DNA of 64,000 bases from JBBPZA01 sp963728925. GTDB taxonomy: Bacteria; Actinomycetota; Thermoleophilia; Solirubrobacterales; Solirubrobacteraceae. Below, in pieces: positions 24,107 to 32,735 of the stretch (the first letter of the stretch is position 1; each line of letters begins with the position of its first letter). Under the pieces are notes generated by a model. It was given only the letters and a program-made list of their open reading frames with translations, was not told the origin of the DNA and made no database searches. A program made the position numbers and the translations under genes. Where the stretch lies: positions 1 to 64,000 of the forward strand of contig CAVSMB010000006.1 in the NCBI GenBank assembly GCA_963728925.1, given 5' to 3'.

Positions 24107-25500
24107 GCCCGGCCGCGACGGTCGCCCAGCTGCGGCCGATCGACCTCTTCGACGAGCTCGACGACGCCGCGCTCGAGCCCTGGGCGCAGGCGACGGAGGT
24201 CCGCGAGGTCGCCGCGGGTGAGGTGATCGTCGACCAGGGCGACCCTGCCGCCGGCTTCCAGCTCGTGCTCGAGGGCGTCGTCGAGGCGTTCGTGGTCGAG
24301 GGCGACGGGCGCCTGGAGCCGGTCCGCGCGCACGTCGCACCGACCTGGATGGGAGCGATCGCCATCCTCACCGAAAGCCCTGTCGGCGTGCGCATGCAGG
24401 CCGAAACCGACTGTGTGATGGGCGTCATCGCCGACGAGGACTTCATCCGCCTCACTCTGTCCAGCCTGCCCGTCCACCGGCGGATCATGCGCCAGGTCCG
24501 TCCGGTGGTAAGCCGGATAACCGCCATGGAGCAGAACCGCGAGCGCCTCGCGTCCCTGGGCACGATGGCCGCCGGGCTCGCGCACGAGCTCAACAACCCC
24601 GCCGCGGCGGCCCGCCGCGCCGCGGCCGAGCTCGCCGACGCGCTGAAGGTGATCTCGCAGACCCTGGCGCGCTTCGTCGAGTCGGGCATCGAGCGCGCCG
24701 AGGCCCAGGCGCTCGTCGACCTGCAGCGCCAGGCGCTGGCGAACGCGAGCGAGCGCGGCCCGCTCGGCGCGCTCGACGCCGCCGACGCCGAGGACGAGCT
24801 GCTCGAGGCGCTCGAGGAGCTCGACGTGCCCGAGCCCTGGAGGCTCACCGAGGCGCTCGCCGCGGCCGGGGTGGACCGCGCCTGGCTGCAGCGCGTGGCG
24901 CAGCTCGCGGGGCCGGCCACGAACGCGGCGCTCGCCTGGGTCGCCGCGTCGCTCACCGCACGCGGCCTGGCGGCCGAGCTCGCAGACTCCGCCCAGCGCA
25001 TGAGCAACCTCGTCGGCGCCGTGAAGTCCTACGCCTACATGGACCGCGGCGAATCCGTGGAGGTCGACGTCCACGAGGGCCTGGAGAGCACGCTCACGCT
25101 GCTCGGCCACAAGCTCAAGCACACCTCGATCGAGGTGCGGCGCGACTACGACCGCGACCTCCCCACCCTCACGGTCCATGGCTCGGAGCTCAACCAGGTG
25201 TGGACCAACCTGCTCGACAACGCGATCGACGCGCTCGGCGAGCAGGGCACCATCACCATCACCACGCGCCGGGACGGCCCCTGCGTGGTCGTCGACGTCG
25301 CCGACGACGGGCCCGGCATCCCCGAGGACGTCCGCGATCGCATCTTCGACCCGTTCTTCACCACCAAGGACGTCGGCGCCGGAACCGGGCTGGGCCTCGA
25401 CACCGCGCGGCGCATCGTCCAGGACCGCCATCACGGCACCCTCGCCGTGGACTCCGGCAACGGCGCCACGGTGTTCCACGTCTGGCTTCCGGCCGAGTAG
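24103..25500 (+). CDS. cNMP-binding-domain histidine kinase
   Basis: A 465-residue soluble sensor kinase. Residues ~10-130 form a CRP-like cyclic-nucleotide-binding fold (LFDELDDAALEPWAQ, AGEVIVDQGDPAAGFQLVLE). The HisKA H-box reads GLAHELNNPAAAA with His 161; a long alpha-helical spacer (~170-300) follows; the HATPase domain has the N-box QVWTNLLDNAIDAL (~365), G1 DDGPGIP (~402) and G2 GTGLGLDTARRIV. There are no membrane segments. It is coupled by ATGA overlap to the receiver-flavoprotein gene, so the pair forms a two-component system whose output is a redox enzyme rather than a DNA-binding protein. The ligand of the sensor domain is unknown. Confidence 0.9.
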   Translation: MSPAATVAQLRPIDLFDELDDAALEPWAQATEVREVAAGEVIVDQGDPAAGFQLVLEGVVEAFVVEGDGRLEPVRAHVAPTWMGAIAILTESPVGVRMQAETDCVMGVIADEDFIRLTLSSLPVHRRIMRQVRPVVSRITAMEQNRERLASLGTMAAGLAHELNNPAAAARRAAAELADALKVISQTLARFVESGIERAEAQALVDLQRQALANASERGPLGALDAADAEDELLEALEELDVPEPWRLTEALAAAGVDRAWLQRVAQLAGPATNAALAWVAASLTARGLAAELADSAQRMSNLVGAVKSYAYMDRGESVEVDVHEGLESTLTLLGHKLKHTSIEVRRDYDRDLPTLTVHGSELNQVWTNLLDNAIDALGEQGTITITTRRDGPCVVVDVADDGPGIPEDVRDRIFDPFFTTKDVGAGTGLGLDTARRIVQDRHHGTLAVDSGNGATVFHVWLPAE

Positions 25501-25532
25501 CGCGCGCACCATCTAGGATCGGCCCGAGCCGA

Positions 25533-27581
25533 ATGCCGGGCGCACGAGAGACGATCCGGACGACGTGCCCGCGCGACTGCTACGACGCCTGCGGGGTGCT
25601 CGCCGTCCGGCGCGACGGGGTCCTGCACCAGGTGCGCGGCGACCCCGAGCACCCGGTGAGCCGCGGCAAGCTGTGCCGCAAGTGCGCGATCGCCTACAAC
25701 GGCGTGCTGCTGGATCCGGCGCAGAGGCTGCTTCATCCCCTGCGCCGCGCCGGGCGCAAGGGCGAGGGATGCTTCGAGCGGATCTCGTGGGAGGAGGCGG
25801 TCGGCGAGGTGGCCGGCCGCCTTGGCGAGGTGGTGGAGCGCGATGGCGGGGCGGCCGTGCTCAACGCCCACTACACCGGAACCTTCGCGCAGCTCGCCTA
25901 CGGCTTCGGGCTGCGCTTCTTCAACCGCCTCGGCGCGACCGAGGTCGACCCCGACACGATCTGCAACAACGCCGGGCACGCCGCGCTGGGTTACGTCTAC
26001 GGCACCTCGACCGAGGGCTTTGACCCGCGCACCGCTCGCGACGCTGCGTGCATCCTCGTGTGGGGCGCGAACCCCTCGGCCTCGGCGCCCCACCAGCACG
26101 AGCACTGGCTGCCCGACGCGCCCGGGGCGGTCGTCGTGATCGACCCGATCGCCACGCCCACCGCCCGCGCCGCCGACCTGCACCTCCAGCCGCGCCCGGG
26201 CACCGACGCGGCGCTCGCCTTCGTGCTGCTCCACGTCCTCCAGCGCGAAGGGCGCCTCGATCGCGCCTTCCTCGCGGAGCACACTATCGGCTGGGATGAG
26301 GTCGAGCCGCTGCTCGAGCTCTGCACGCCGGCGTGGGGGGAGGAGCGGACCGGCGTTCCCGCCGCGCAGATCGAGCGGGCCGCCGCGCTCTACGGCGCCG
26401 GCCCGTCGCTGCTGTGGATCGGCCAGGGTCTGCAGCGCCACGCCGGCGGCGGCAACGTCGTGCGCGCCGTCTCGCTGCTGCCGGCGGCGACCGGCAACCT
26501 CGGCCGGCCGGGCGCGGGCTTCCTCTACCTCAACGGCGCCGAGAGCCGCGGCCTGGACGAGGACTACGTCAGCGGCGAGCACCTGCGCGCCGGCGAGCCG
26601 GCCGCGATCAGCCACATGGACCTCGCGCCTGCGCTCGAGGACCCCGGCCGCTTTCGGGCGCTCGTGTGCTGGAACATCAACCTCGCGGCCTCCAACCCCG
26701 ATCAGGCCCGCGTGCGGGCCGCGCTGGAGCGCGAGGATCTCTTCACGTTCGCGCTCGACCTCTTCCCGACCGACACGACGGATCTCGCCGACGTCGTGCT
26801 CCCCGCCGCGAGCTTCCTCGAGTCAGACGACCTCGTGGCCAGCTACTTCAACCGCAGCCTCTCCGCCCAGGTGAAGGCGAGCGAGCCGCTCGGGGAGTCG
26901 CTGCCCAACACGGAGATCTTTCGGCGCCTCGCCGCCGCCATGGGCTACGACGAGCCCGACCTGTCAGAGCCCGACGCGCAGGTCATCGCGGCGCTGCTGC
27001 AGCGCAGCGGCGCCGGCCTGGACTTCGAGGCGCTCGCCGCGGCGGGGACGGTCGCCGTCCCGGCCGAGCCGGCCGTGCAGTTCGACGGCCTGCGCTTCCC
27101 CACGCCGAGCGGGAAAGTCGAGCTCGCGTCGGACCGCTCCCAGGCCGACGGCCTCCCGCGCGTGCCCCAGCCCGCCGCCGAGCCCGCGCCGGCCGGCGAC
27201 CGCCTGCGCCTGCTCTCGCCTGCCTCGCCGTGGATGCTCAACGCGAGCTTCGCCAACGACGCGAAGATCCTGCGCCGCGCCGGCGCCGCCGTGCTCGCCC
27301 TGCACCCCGACGACGCCGCCGCCCGCGGGCTGGCCGAGGGCGAGCAGGCGCTCCTGGTCTCAGACGTCGGCCGCCTCTCGCTGCCCGTCACGCTCTCCGG
27401 CGACGTCCCGCGCGGCGTCGCGCTCACGCCCAAGGGCCGCTGGCCCAAGCTCGAGGGCCAGGCCGCCAACGTCAACGTGCTCGTCCCGGCGCGCAAGAGC
27501 GACATGGGCGAGAGCACGACGGTGCACGGCACCGAGGTGACGGTGAGCGCCGCGCCGGCGCCCGCGGCCGTGGCCCGCTAG
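25533..27581 (+). CDS. Molybdopterin-dependent oxidoreductase (formate dehydrogenase/DMSO reductase family)
   Basis: A 682-residue catalytic subunit. The N-terminal [4Fe-4S] ligands are C12, C16, C20 and C48 (TTCPRDCYDAC ... GKLCRKC). Molybdopterin-dinucleotide binding stretches are visible (CILVWGANPSASAP, GPSLLWIGQGLQRH, LVCWNINLAASNP, DTTDLADVVLPAASFLE), and the C-terminal MopB domain begins about residue 550 and ends EGQAANVNVLVP. No Tat signal or separate small subunit is seen, so it is likely cytoplasmic. Substrate could be formate, nitrate-like or thiosulfate-like compounds. A TAGGAT hexamer is 13 bases upstream of ATG 25533. It follows the sensor kinase by 32 bases and may share its transcript. 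Confidence 0.88.
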   Translation: MPGARETIRTTCPRDCYDACGVLAVRRDGVLHQVRGDPEHPVSRGKLCRKCAIAYNGVLLDPAQRLLHPLRRAGRKGEGCFERISWEEAVGEVAGRLGEVVERDGGAAVLNAHYTGTFAQLAYGFGLRFFNRLGATEVDPDTICNNAGHAALGYVYGTSTEGFDPRTARDAACILVWGANPSASAPHQHEHWLPDAPGAVVVIDPIATPTARAADLHLQPRPGTDAALAFVLLHVLQREGRLDRAFLAEHTIGWDEVEPLLELCTPAWGEERTGVPAAQIERAAALYGAGPSLLWIGQGLQRHAGGGNVVRAVSLLPAATGNLGRPGAGFLYLNGAESRGLDEDYVSGEHLRAGEPAAISHMDLAPALEDPGRFRALVCWNINLAASNPDQARVRAALEREDLFTFALDLFPTDTTDLADVVLPAASFLESDDLVASYFNRSLSAQVKASEPLGESLPNTEIFRRLAAAMGYDEPDLSEPDAQVIAALLQRSGAGLDFEALAAAGTVAVPAEPAVQFDGLRFPTPSGKVELASDRSQADGLPRVPQPAAEPAPAGDRLRLLSPASPWMLNASFANDAKILRRAGAAVLALHPDDAAARGLAEGEQALLVSDVGRLSLPVTLSGDVPRGVALTPKGRWPKLEGQAANVNVLVPARKSDMGESTTVHGTEVTVSAAPAPAAVAR

Positions 27582-28627
27582 GACCGGGCGGTCGGCGCGG
27601 CCGGCGCGGCGTCCTCGGGCCCGTCGACCGTGCGCTCGACGAGCTGCGTGCTCGTGCGCCGGCCGAGCACGTCCTGGCGGGTGGCGGTGATCATCTCGCC
27701 GACGAGGCCGAGGGTGAAGAGCTGGATCCCGGCGAGCACGAGCAGCACGCCCAGCACCAGCAGCGGCCGGTTGCCGATCGCCGCGCCGCCGATCTTCTCC
27801 ACCGTGAGGACCGCGCAGATGACGAGGCCCAGGAACAGCGAGATCAGCCCGGCGCCGCCGAACAGGTGCAGCGGGCGGTACTGGTAGCGGCCAATGAGGA
27901 CGACGCCGAGCAGGTCGAGCAGGCCGCGGGCGTAGCGCTCCGGGCCGAACTTCGAGCGGCCCTGGGCACGAGGGCGGTGGTGGACGGGCAGCTCGGCGAT
28001 CCGCCAGCCGCGCTGGAAGCCGAGCACCGGGATCAGGCGGTGCTGCTCGCCGTACAGCTCGAGGCCGCGGACGGCGGGCCCGCGGTACGCCTTCAGCCCG
28101 CAGTTGACGTCGTGGAGGGGGACGCCCGAGAGCCGCGCGGTCAAGCCGTTGAAGACCTTGGAGCCCCAGCGCTTGAAGAGCGGGTCGCGGCGCTCTTGCT
28201 TCCAGCCCGAGACGACGTCGTAGCCCTCCTCGAGCTTGGCCAGCAGCCGCGGGATCTCGGCCGGGTCGTCCTGCCCGTCGCCGTCCATGGTGACGACCAC
28301 CGCGCCGCGACTCTGGTCGAATCCCGTCCGCAGCGCGGCCGACTTGCCGAAGTTGCGACGCAGGCGGACGAAGCGCACCGCTTCGCGCTCCAGGGCGAGC
28401 CGCTCGAGGACGCCGGCGGACCCGTCCGTGGACCCGTCGTCCACCCAGATGATCTCGTAGCTGCGTCCCGTCGCCGTGCACGCGGCCTCCGTCTCGGCGA
28501 GCAGCGGCTCGATGGTCTCGCGCTCGTTGAAGATCGGGATGACCACCGAGAGCTCGATGCTGCCGCCCTCCGCCGGCCTCGGCGAGGGGACGACGGGCTC
28601 GGCGCCCAGCAGGCTTGGGGACCGCAT
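27578..28627 (-). CDS. Family 2 glycosyltransferase (polyprenyl-phosphate type)
   Basis: A 349-residue GT-A enzyme of the DPM/ArnC-like group. SVVIPIFNERETIEPLL starts the nucleotide-sugar fold; EIIWVDDGSTDGS and VVVTMDGDGQDDP hold the DXD-type metal ligands; NFGKSAALRTGFD is the acceptor loop. Two C-terminal transmembrane helices (LISLFLGLVICAVLTV and LLVLGVLLVLAGIQLFTLGL) anchor it. It likely transfers a sugar to a polyprenyl phosphate for the envelope. The 3' ends of this gene and the molybdoprotein gene overlap by 4 bases, converging. The start has a TAATGT hexamer 6 bases upstream and no ribosome-binding site, suggesting a leaderless message. Confidence 0.88.
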   Translation of the reverse strand: MRSPSLLGAEPVVPSPRPAEGGSIELSVVIPIFNERETIEPLLAETEAACTATGRSYEIIWVDDGSTDGSAGVLERLALEREAVRFVRLRRNFGKSAALRTGFDQSRGAVVVTMDGDGQDDPAEIPRLLAKLEEGYDVVSGWKQERRDPLFKRWGSKVFNGLTARLSGVPLHDVNCGLKAYRGPAVRGLELYGEQHRLIPVLGFQRGWRIAELPVHHRPRAQGRSKFGPERYARGLLDLLGVVLIGRYQYRPLHLFGGAGLISLFLGLVICAVLTVEKIGGAAIGNRPLLVLGVLLVLAGIQLFTLGLVGEMITATRQDVLGRRTSTQLVERTVDGPEDAAPAAPTARS

Positions 28628-28633
28628 GGCGCG

Positions 28634-28639
28634 ACATTA
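28634..28639 (-). promoter_or_regulatory. Candidate -10 element for the GT2 gene
   Basis: On the minus strand TAATGT ends 6 bases before ATG 28627, the spacing for leaderless initiation. No -35 box is obvious. Confidence 0.45.
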
Positions 28640-28724
28640 TTCACGTCGGCCTCACGAGGCGTTGACCCTCGGCCCTCCGAGGCGCTGCCCCTCGCCCCGC
28701 GAGGCGAGCTCGCGAAGCGCGGAC

Positions 28725-28730
28725 TACGAT
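28725..28730 (+). promoter_or_regulatory. Candidate -10 element for the methyltransferase-GT39 operon
   Basis: TACGAT ends 7 bases before GTG 28738. With the divergent element at 28634-28639 it defines a compact two-way promoter region of about 100 bases between the GT2 gene and this operon. Confidence 0.45.
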
Positions 28731-28737
28731 CCCGCGC

Positions 28738-29382
28738 GTGCCAGCGCCAGAGCTCGCCCGCGGGGCGGCCGCCGGGGGCGGCTTCGGCCAGGAGACCGAC
28801 AACGCCGCCAAGTACGAGCACGCCGGCGGGGTCGAGCGCCGCCTGCTCGCGCGCTTCCGCTCGCGACTGCTCGACATGGTCGTGCCACTCGCCCCGCGCA
28901 GCGTGCTCGACGGCGGCTGCGGCGAGGGACACGTCACGGGGTGGCTCGCGCAGGCGCTGCCGGGCGCGCAGGTCACCGGGGTCGAGGGCCGCGCCGACGC
29001 GCTCGCCGCCTTTCGTCAGCGCAACCCCGGGCTGCGCGCGGTGCAGGGCGACCTCCTGCGCCTGCCCTTCGAGGACGGGGAGTTCGACCTCGTCACCTGC
29101 ACGGAGGTGCTCGAGCACCTCCCCGAGCCGCGACAGGCCCTGCGCGAGCTGAGCCGCGTTAGCGTCGGCCACCTCGTCCTCACCGTCCCCCACGAGCCGT
29201 TCTTTCGCGCCGGCAACCTCGCCCGCGGGCGCTACGTGTCGCGGCTGGGGTCGACCCCGGGCCACCTCTCGACCTGGGGCCGCCGAGGGTTCCTGCGTGC
29301 GGTGGCAGCGGAGGCGCAGCCGATTCGTTGGTCCTCCATGTTTCCCTGGCAGGCCGTGCTCGCCCGCTCGGACACGACCTGA
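28738..29382 (+). CDS. Class I SAM-dependent methyltransferase
   Basis: A 214-residue methyltransferase. Motif I is SVLDGGCGEGHVTGWL, the acidic loop GVEGRADAL, and motif IV region FDLVTCTEVLEHLPEP, a set typical of enzymes acting on small molecules or glycans (UbiG/Methyltransf_11 group). It starts at GTG 28738 without a ribosome-binding site. Its TGA overlaps the ATG of the following GT39 gene (TGATG), so it is probably a glycan- or lipid-modifying partner of the envelope glycosyltransferases. Substrate unknown. Confidence 0.82.
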   Translation: MPAPELARGAAAGGGFGQETDNAAKYEHAGGVERRLLARFRSRLLDMVVPLAPRSVLDGGCGEGHVTGWLAQALPGAQVTGVEGRADALAAFRQRNPGLRAVQGDLLRLPFEDGEFDLVTCTEVLEHLPEPRQALRELSRVSVGHLVLTVPHEPFFRAGNLARGRYVSRLGSTPGHLSTWGRRGFLRAVAAEAQPIRWSSMFPWQAVLARSDTT

Positions 29383-31358
29383 TGGTCGCCAGCAGCGAGG
29401 CCACGGTGGCCCGCTCGCGGCCGCGGGCAGCGGGCCTGGGGGCGGTCGGCGATGCGGCGCGCGGCGCATGGCTCGTCGTCGGCGCGCTGACCGTCGCCGC
29501 CTTCGTCCTGCGTGTGGTGGGCATCCGCGCGAGCCTCTTCGGGGACGAGCGCTTCACCCACGCGATCGTCAGCGAGAACGGCCTGCCCGGCGTCTGGCAC
29601 GAGGTCTACACGACCTCGATCACGCCGCCCTTCCACTACGTGCTCGCGTGGTCCTCGATCCAGTTCGGCGGCGACAGCACCGTCCTCGTCCGCCTGCCCT
29701 CGCTGGTCCTCGGCACTGCGATGATCCCGCTCATCTTCGTGCTCGCGCGGCGCGTCGGCGGCACGCGCGCCGGCGTCGTCGCCGCGGCGATCTACGCCTT
29801 CAGCCCGTTCGCGATCTTCTACTCGACCGAGGCCCGGGCCTACGAGACGATGGTCTTCCTCGTCACCGTCTCGACGCTCGCCCTGCTCCGGGCCGGAGAG
29901 GGAGCGGGACGGCGCTGGTGGATCGTCTACGCGCTCGCCTCGTGCGCGGCGTTGTGGACGCACTACACGGCGGTCTTCGTGCTGGCCGTCGAGGCCCTCT
30001 GGGGGCTGTGGGTCTTCAGCGAACGCCGCCGCGAGCTCGTGATCGCGCAGGCCGCGGTGATCGCCGGCTTCCTGCCGTGGGTCGTCGGCGGATTCCTCGT
30101 TCAGCGCCAGAACGAGGGCGTCGATCTGCTCGCCGCCTTCAGCGACGAGAGCGTTCGGGCGATCGTCAAGTACCCGCTCCAGACCGTGATCGGTCACCCC
30201 TTCGTCGGGCTGGCCGACGTGCCTGGGAACCTCGCGTTGCTGCTCGTGGCCGGCGTCGCCGGCCTGGCCGTCGCTGCCGCGGTGCTCCGGCCCGCGGTCT
30301 ACCGCGAGATCGTTCCGTCGCTTCGCTCCGGGCGCGCCCTGATCGTGCTCCTCGCCTTCGCAACCCCGGCCGGAATGCTTGCCCTCGGGCTGATCGGCCC
30401 CGACCTCTACTGGCTCCGTAACCTCAGTGCTTCCCAGCCCGGGCTGATCGTCCTCATCGCGCTCGTGCTGGCGACGCTGTCGACGGCGTTGCCCGCACGG
30501 GTGGCGGTCGCCGTCCTCGGCGCCATGGGGGCGGTGCTCTTCGTCGTCGCGGTGCAGAGCGTGCGCCCGGTGGAGCGTCGCCCGGACTACCGCGACGCGG
30601 CCCACTACCTCGACCGCGTCGCGGGCGCCGACCCCGTCGTCTACCTGCCGACCCTGCTCAGCCCCGACGCACGACTGGGGTCGTCGGCGCTTAGCCTCTA
30701 CGACCAGCGACCACACCGCCTGTACCGCTTCTTCGATCCCGCCCCGTGGCTCATCGGCCGCTCGAAGGGTCGCAGCGTCTTTCTCGTCCAGGCTCGGGAG
30801 CCCGCGGTCCTGGCGGCCACGGGCCTCGACACTGCGCCCGCGGGGCTGCTCGAGCGGCGCGCCGCGCTCGGCGGCCCGGACGGTCGCGCGATCGCGCGGG
30901 CGACGCGGACTTTCGCGGGCTTCTATCCGGTCACCGTCCAGCGCTTTGCGGGCGCGGCGCAGGGGCGCCTGGAGCGCCGTGGACCCGAGCGGCTGATCTC
31001 GTGGACCCTCGGCCCGCGCGTCGTCGTCGAACCGGGCGCCGCCCGTGGCGCGGTCGACACCGCACAGCGCTCCGGCGCGCAGCTCACCCTCTCAGGCTAC
31101 GGGGTCGACGGGAAGCGCCCGCGGCCCGCCGACTGGGTCCTCGCCTTCTCGCGCGACCGCCTCGTCGCCGTCTCCTCGCTCGGAGCTCTGCGGCCCGATC
31201 TCGCCGCCGCGTTCGGGCCATCGGTCCGGCTCGCCGGATTCTCGCTCGCCCCGCTCGGGCCTGCGCCCGGCGCCCCGAGCCTCCGCGTCTACGCCGTCTC
31301 CGGGAGCCGCGCCTCCGAGCTCCCGCTGAGCCCTGCGGCGAAGCGAGCGCTGGGGTAG
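29382..31358 (+). CDS. GT39/ArnT-like membrane glycosyltransferase
   Basis: A 658-residue polytopic GT-C enzyme. A first membrane helix (WLVVGALTVAAFVLRVVG) precedes the periplasmic catalytic loop with the acidic pair in ASLFGDERFTHAI; then TPPFHYVLAWSSI and about nine further hydrophobic segments to residue ~430. The C-terminal ~220 residues are soluble. These enzymes move a sugar from a polyprenyl-phosphate donor to protein or envelope glycan outside the membrane, fitting the nearby polyprenyl-phosphate GT2 as the donor-making step. The start overlaps the methyltransferase stop; longer in-frame starts would lie inside that gene. Confidence 0.85.
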   Translation: MVASSEATVARSRPRAAGLGAVGDAARGAWLVVGALTVAAFVLRVVGIRASLFGDERFTHAIVSENGLPGVWHEVYTTSITPPFHYVLAWSSIQFGGDSTVLVRLPSLVLGTAMIPLIFVLARRVGGTRAGVVAAAIYAFSPFAIFYSTEARAYETMVFLVTVSTLALLRAGEGAGRRWWIVYALASCAALWTHYTAVFVLAVEALWGLWVFSERRRELVIAQAAVIAGFLPWVVGGFLVQRQNEGVDLLAAFSDESVRAIVKYPLQTVIGHPFVGLADVPGNLALLLVAGVAGLAVAAAVLRPAVYREIVPSLRSGRALIVLLAFATPAGMLALGLIGPDLYWLRNLSASQPGLIVLIALVLATLSTALPARVAVAVLGAMGAVLFVVAVQSVRPVERRPDYRDAAHYLDRVAGADPVVYLPTLLSPDARLGSSALSLYDQRPHRLYRFFDPAPWLIGRSKGRSVFLVQAREPAVLAATGLDTAPAGLLERRAALGGPDGRAIARATRTFAGFYPVTVQRFAGAAQGRLERRGPERLISWTLGPRVVVEPGAARGAVDTAQRSGAQLTLSGYGVDGKRPRPADWVLAFSRDRLVAVSSLGALRPDLAAAFGPSVRLAGFSLAPLGPAPGAPSLRVYAVSGSRASELPLSPAAKRALG

Positions 31359-31410
31359 GGGCACGACAGAAGCCCGCTCCTCGCCGCCCGCGCGGTGGCA
31401 GACTGCGGCG

Positions 31411-32376
31411 ATGGACGCCGGGGCGGGTGTGAAGACGAGCCGGGGCGTCGCTCGCCGCGTCGGCGGCGCGCTCGCCGCGCTTCTCGTCGCCGGCTTCGTC
31501 GTCTGGGGGATCGCCGGCGGGTGGTCGAAGGCGGCCGACTACCCGTGGGAGATCGACGGGGCGCTGCTCGCCGCCGCCGTCGCCGTGCTCGGCCTGTTCT
31601 TCCTCGCCTGGGGGGCCGGTTACGTCGCGCTGCTCGAGCTGCTCGCCGGGCGTCGCCTCCACCGTCCGCACTTCACCTCGATCTGGGCGCGCTCGCTCCT
31701 CGGGCGCTACGTGCCCGGCAACGTGCTGATGGTCGCCGGGCGGGTGATGCTCGGCCGCGAGGCCGGCGTTCCCGGCCGGGTCTCGCTGGCCGCAAGCGTG
31801 TACGAGCAGGTGGCGATGCTCGCCGCGGCGGCGGTCGCCGCGAGCGGCTTCCTCGTGTGGACGGGCCGCCACTGGTCGCCGCTCTTCTGGGCCGTGCTCG
31901 TCGTGCCCTTCGGCCTCGTCGTGCTGGACCCGGTGGTGCTACGGCGCGTCTCTGAATGGCTGTTGCGACGCCTCGGGCGGCCGGTGACGCTCGCGCTGCT
32001 CACGCGCGGCGAGGTCGCCGCGATGCTCGGCTGGTTCGCCCTGACCATGGCCCTGCTCGCCGCCGGGACGGGCCTCGGCGTGCGCGCGGTCGCCGGGCCG
32101 GAGGTCGGGAGCGTCGCCTACGTCGGGCTGGGCTTCCTGCTCTCGTGGGCGGTCTCGATGCTCGCCTTCGTCTTCCCTTCGGGCCTGGGCGCGCGCGAGG
32201 CGGTCTTCGCCGTCGTGCTCTCGCGTCACCTGCCGGCCCCGGCGGCGGTGTCGCTCGCCGCGGCGAGCCGCCTGCTGCTGACCGCGGTCGAGCTCCTGGT
32301 CGTCGCCGCGCTGGCTGCGATAGGCCGGGCGCTGGCGGCGCCCGCCCCGCCGAGCGCCAGGCCGGTGGCCGAGTGA
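31411..32376 (+). CDS. Lysylphosphatidylglycerol-synthase-like transmembrane (flippase-type) protein
   Basis: A 321-residue integral membrane protein of the PF03706 type (UPF0104, the membrane half of MprF and AglD-like proteins). Some eight hydrophobic helices are visible, with the family motifs SLLGRYVPGNVLMVAGR after the second and FPSGLGAREAVFAVVLS near residue 255. No aminoacyl-transferase domain is fused, so it is not a full MprF. Members are proposed to flip or handle lipid-linked glycans, which fits its place 52 bases after the GT39 gene. Confidence in the family is good; substrate unknown. Confidence 0.82.
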   Translation: MDAGAGVKTSRGVARRVGGALAALLVAGFVVWGIAGGWSKAADYPWEIDGALLAAAVAVLGLFFLAWGAGYVALLELLAGRRLHRPHFTSIWARSLLGRYVPGNVLMVAGRVMLGREAGVPGRVSLAASVYEQVAMLAAAAVAASGFLVWTGRHWSPLFWAVLVVPFGLVVLDPVVLRRVSEWLLRRLGRPVTLALLTRGEVAAMLGWFALTMALLAAGTGLGVRAVAGPEVGSVAYVGLGFLLSWAVSMLAFVFPSGLGAREAVFAVVLSRHLPAPAAVSLAAASRLLLTAVELLVVAALAAIGRALAAPAPPSARPVAE

Positions 32377-32386
32377 CCGGACGGCT

Positions 32387-32648
32387 ACGCTGGTCGTCGG
32401 CGACCAGATCTTCGTCAACGCCTACCTGATCGGCGTGGCGACCTTCGCCAAGGCCGACCCAAGCTCGCCGCGGTGCCTGCCGAGTTCATGGGCGCCGAGG
32501 CGGTCCACCGCGCGCTCGCGCCGCAGTCGCTCGGGCAGCTCGGCAACGACCGCATCTTCATGAAGGGTCGAATTCACCAACATCCTCGACGCTCACGCCC
32601 ACCGATCCCGACGTCAACACGCCGGATCCGACGCCGATCGACGCCTGA
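32387..32648 (+). pseudogene. Ferritin-like-domain protein remnant
   Basis: Pieces of the C-terminal half of a DUF4439/ferritin-like (PF13668-type) protein are readable in shifting frames: LVVGDQIFVNAYLIGVATFA, then KLAAVPAEFMGAEAVHRALA and QSLGQLGNDRIFMK, then EFTNIL and a DPDVNTPDPTPIDA end before TGA 32648. At least two single-base frame changes and the absence of the N-terminal half mark it as a relic. The EFMGAEAVHRAL segment carries the helix-4-type Glu/His metal ligands of the fold. No start codon or promoter is seen. Confidence 0.65.
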
Positions 32649-32735
32649 CCCCCGGCCGCCCGCGACCGCGCGCGACTGCGCCGGTCGCGGGGCGGCCGGC
32701 GGGACTTGCGGCCGGTCGCGGGCGGGCCGCCGCCC

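Noticed and set aside
22804..29152. Long plus-strand frames overlapping the flavoprotein, kinase and molybdoenzyme genes
   Set aside because: Arginine-rich text with no motifs upstream of the real kinase start. The up to 939-codon frame at 26.3 kb is a shadow of the molybdoenzyme and GT2 genes.
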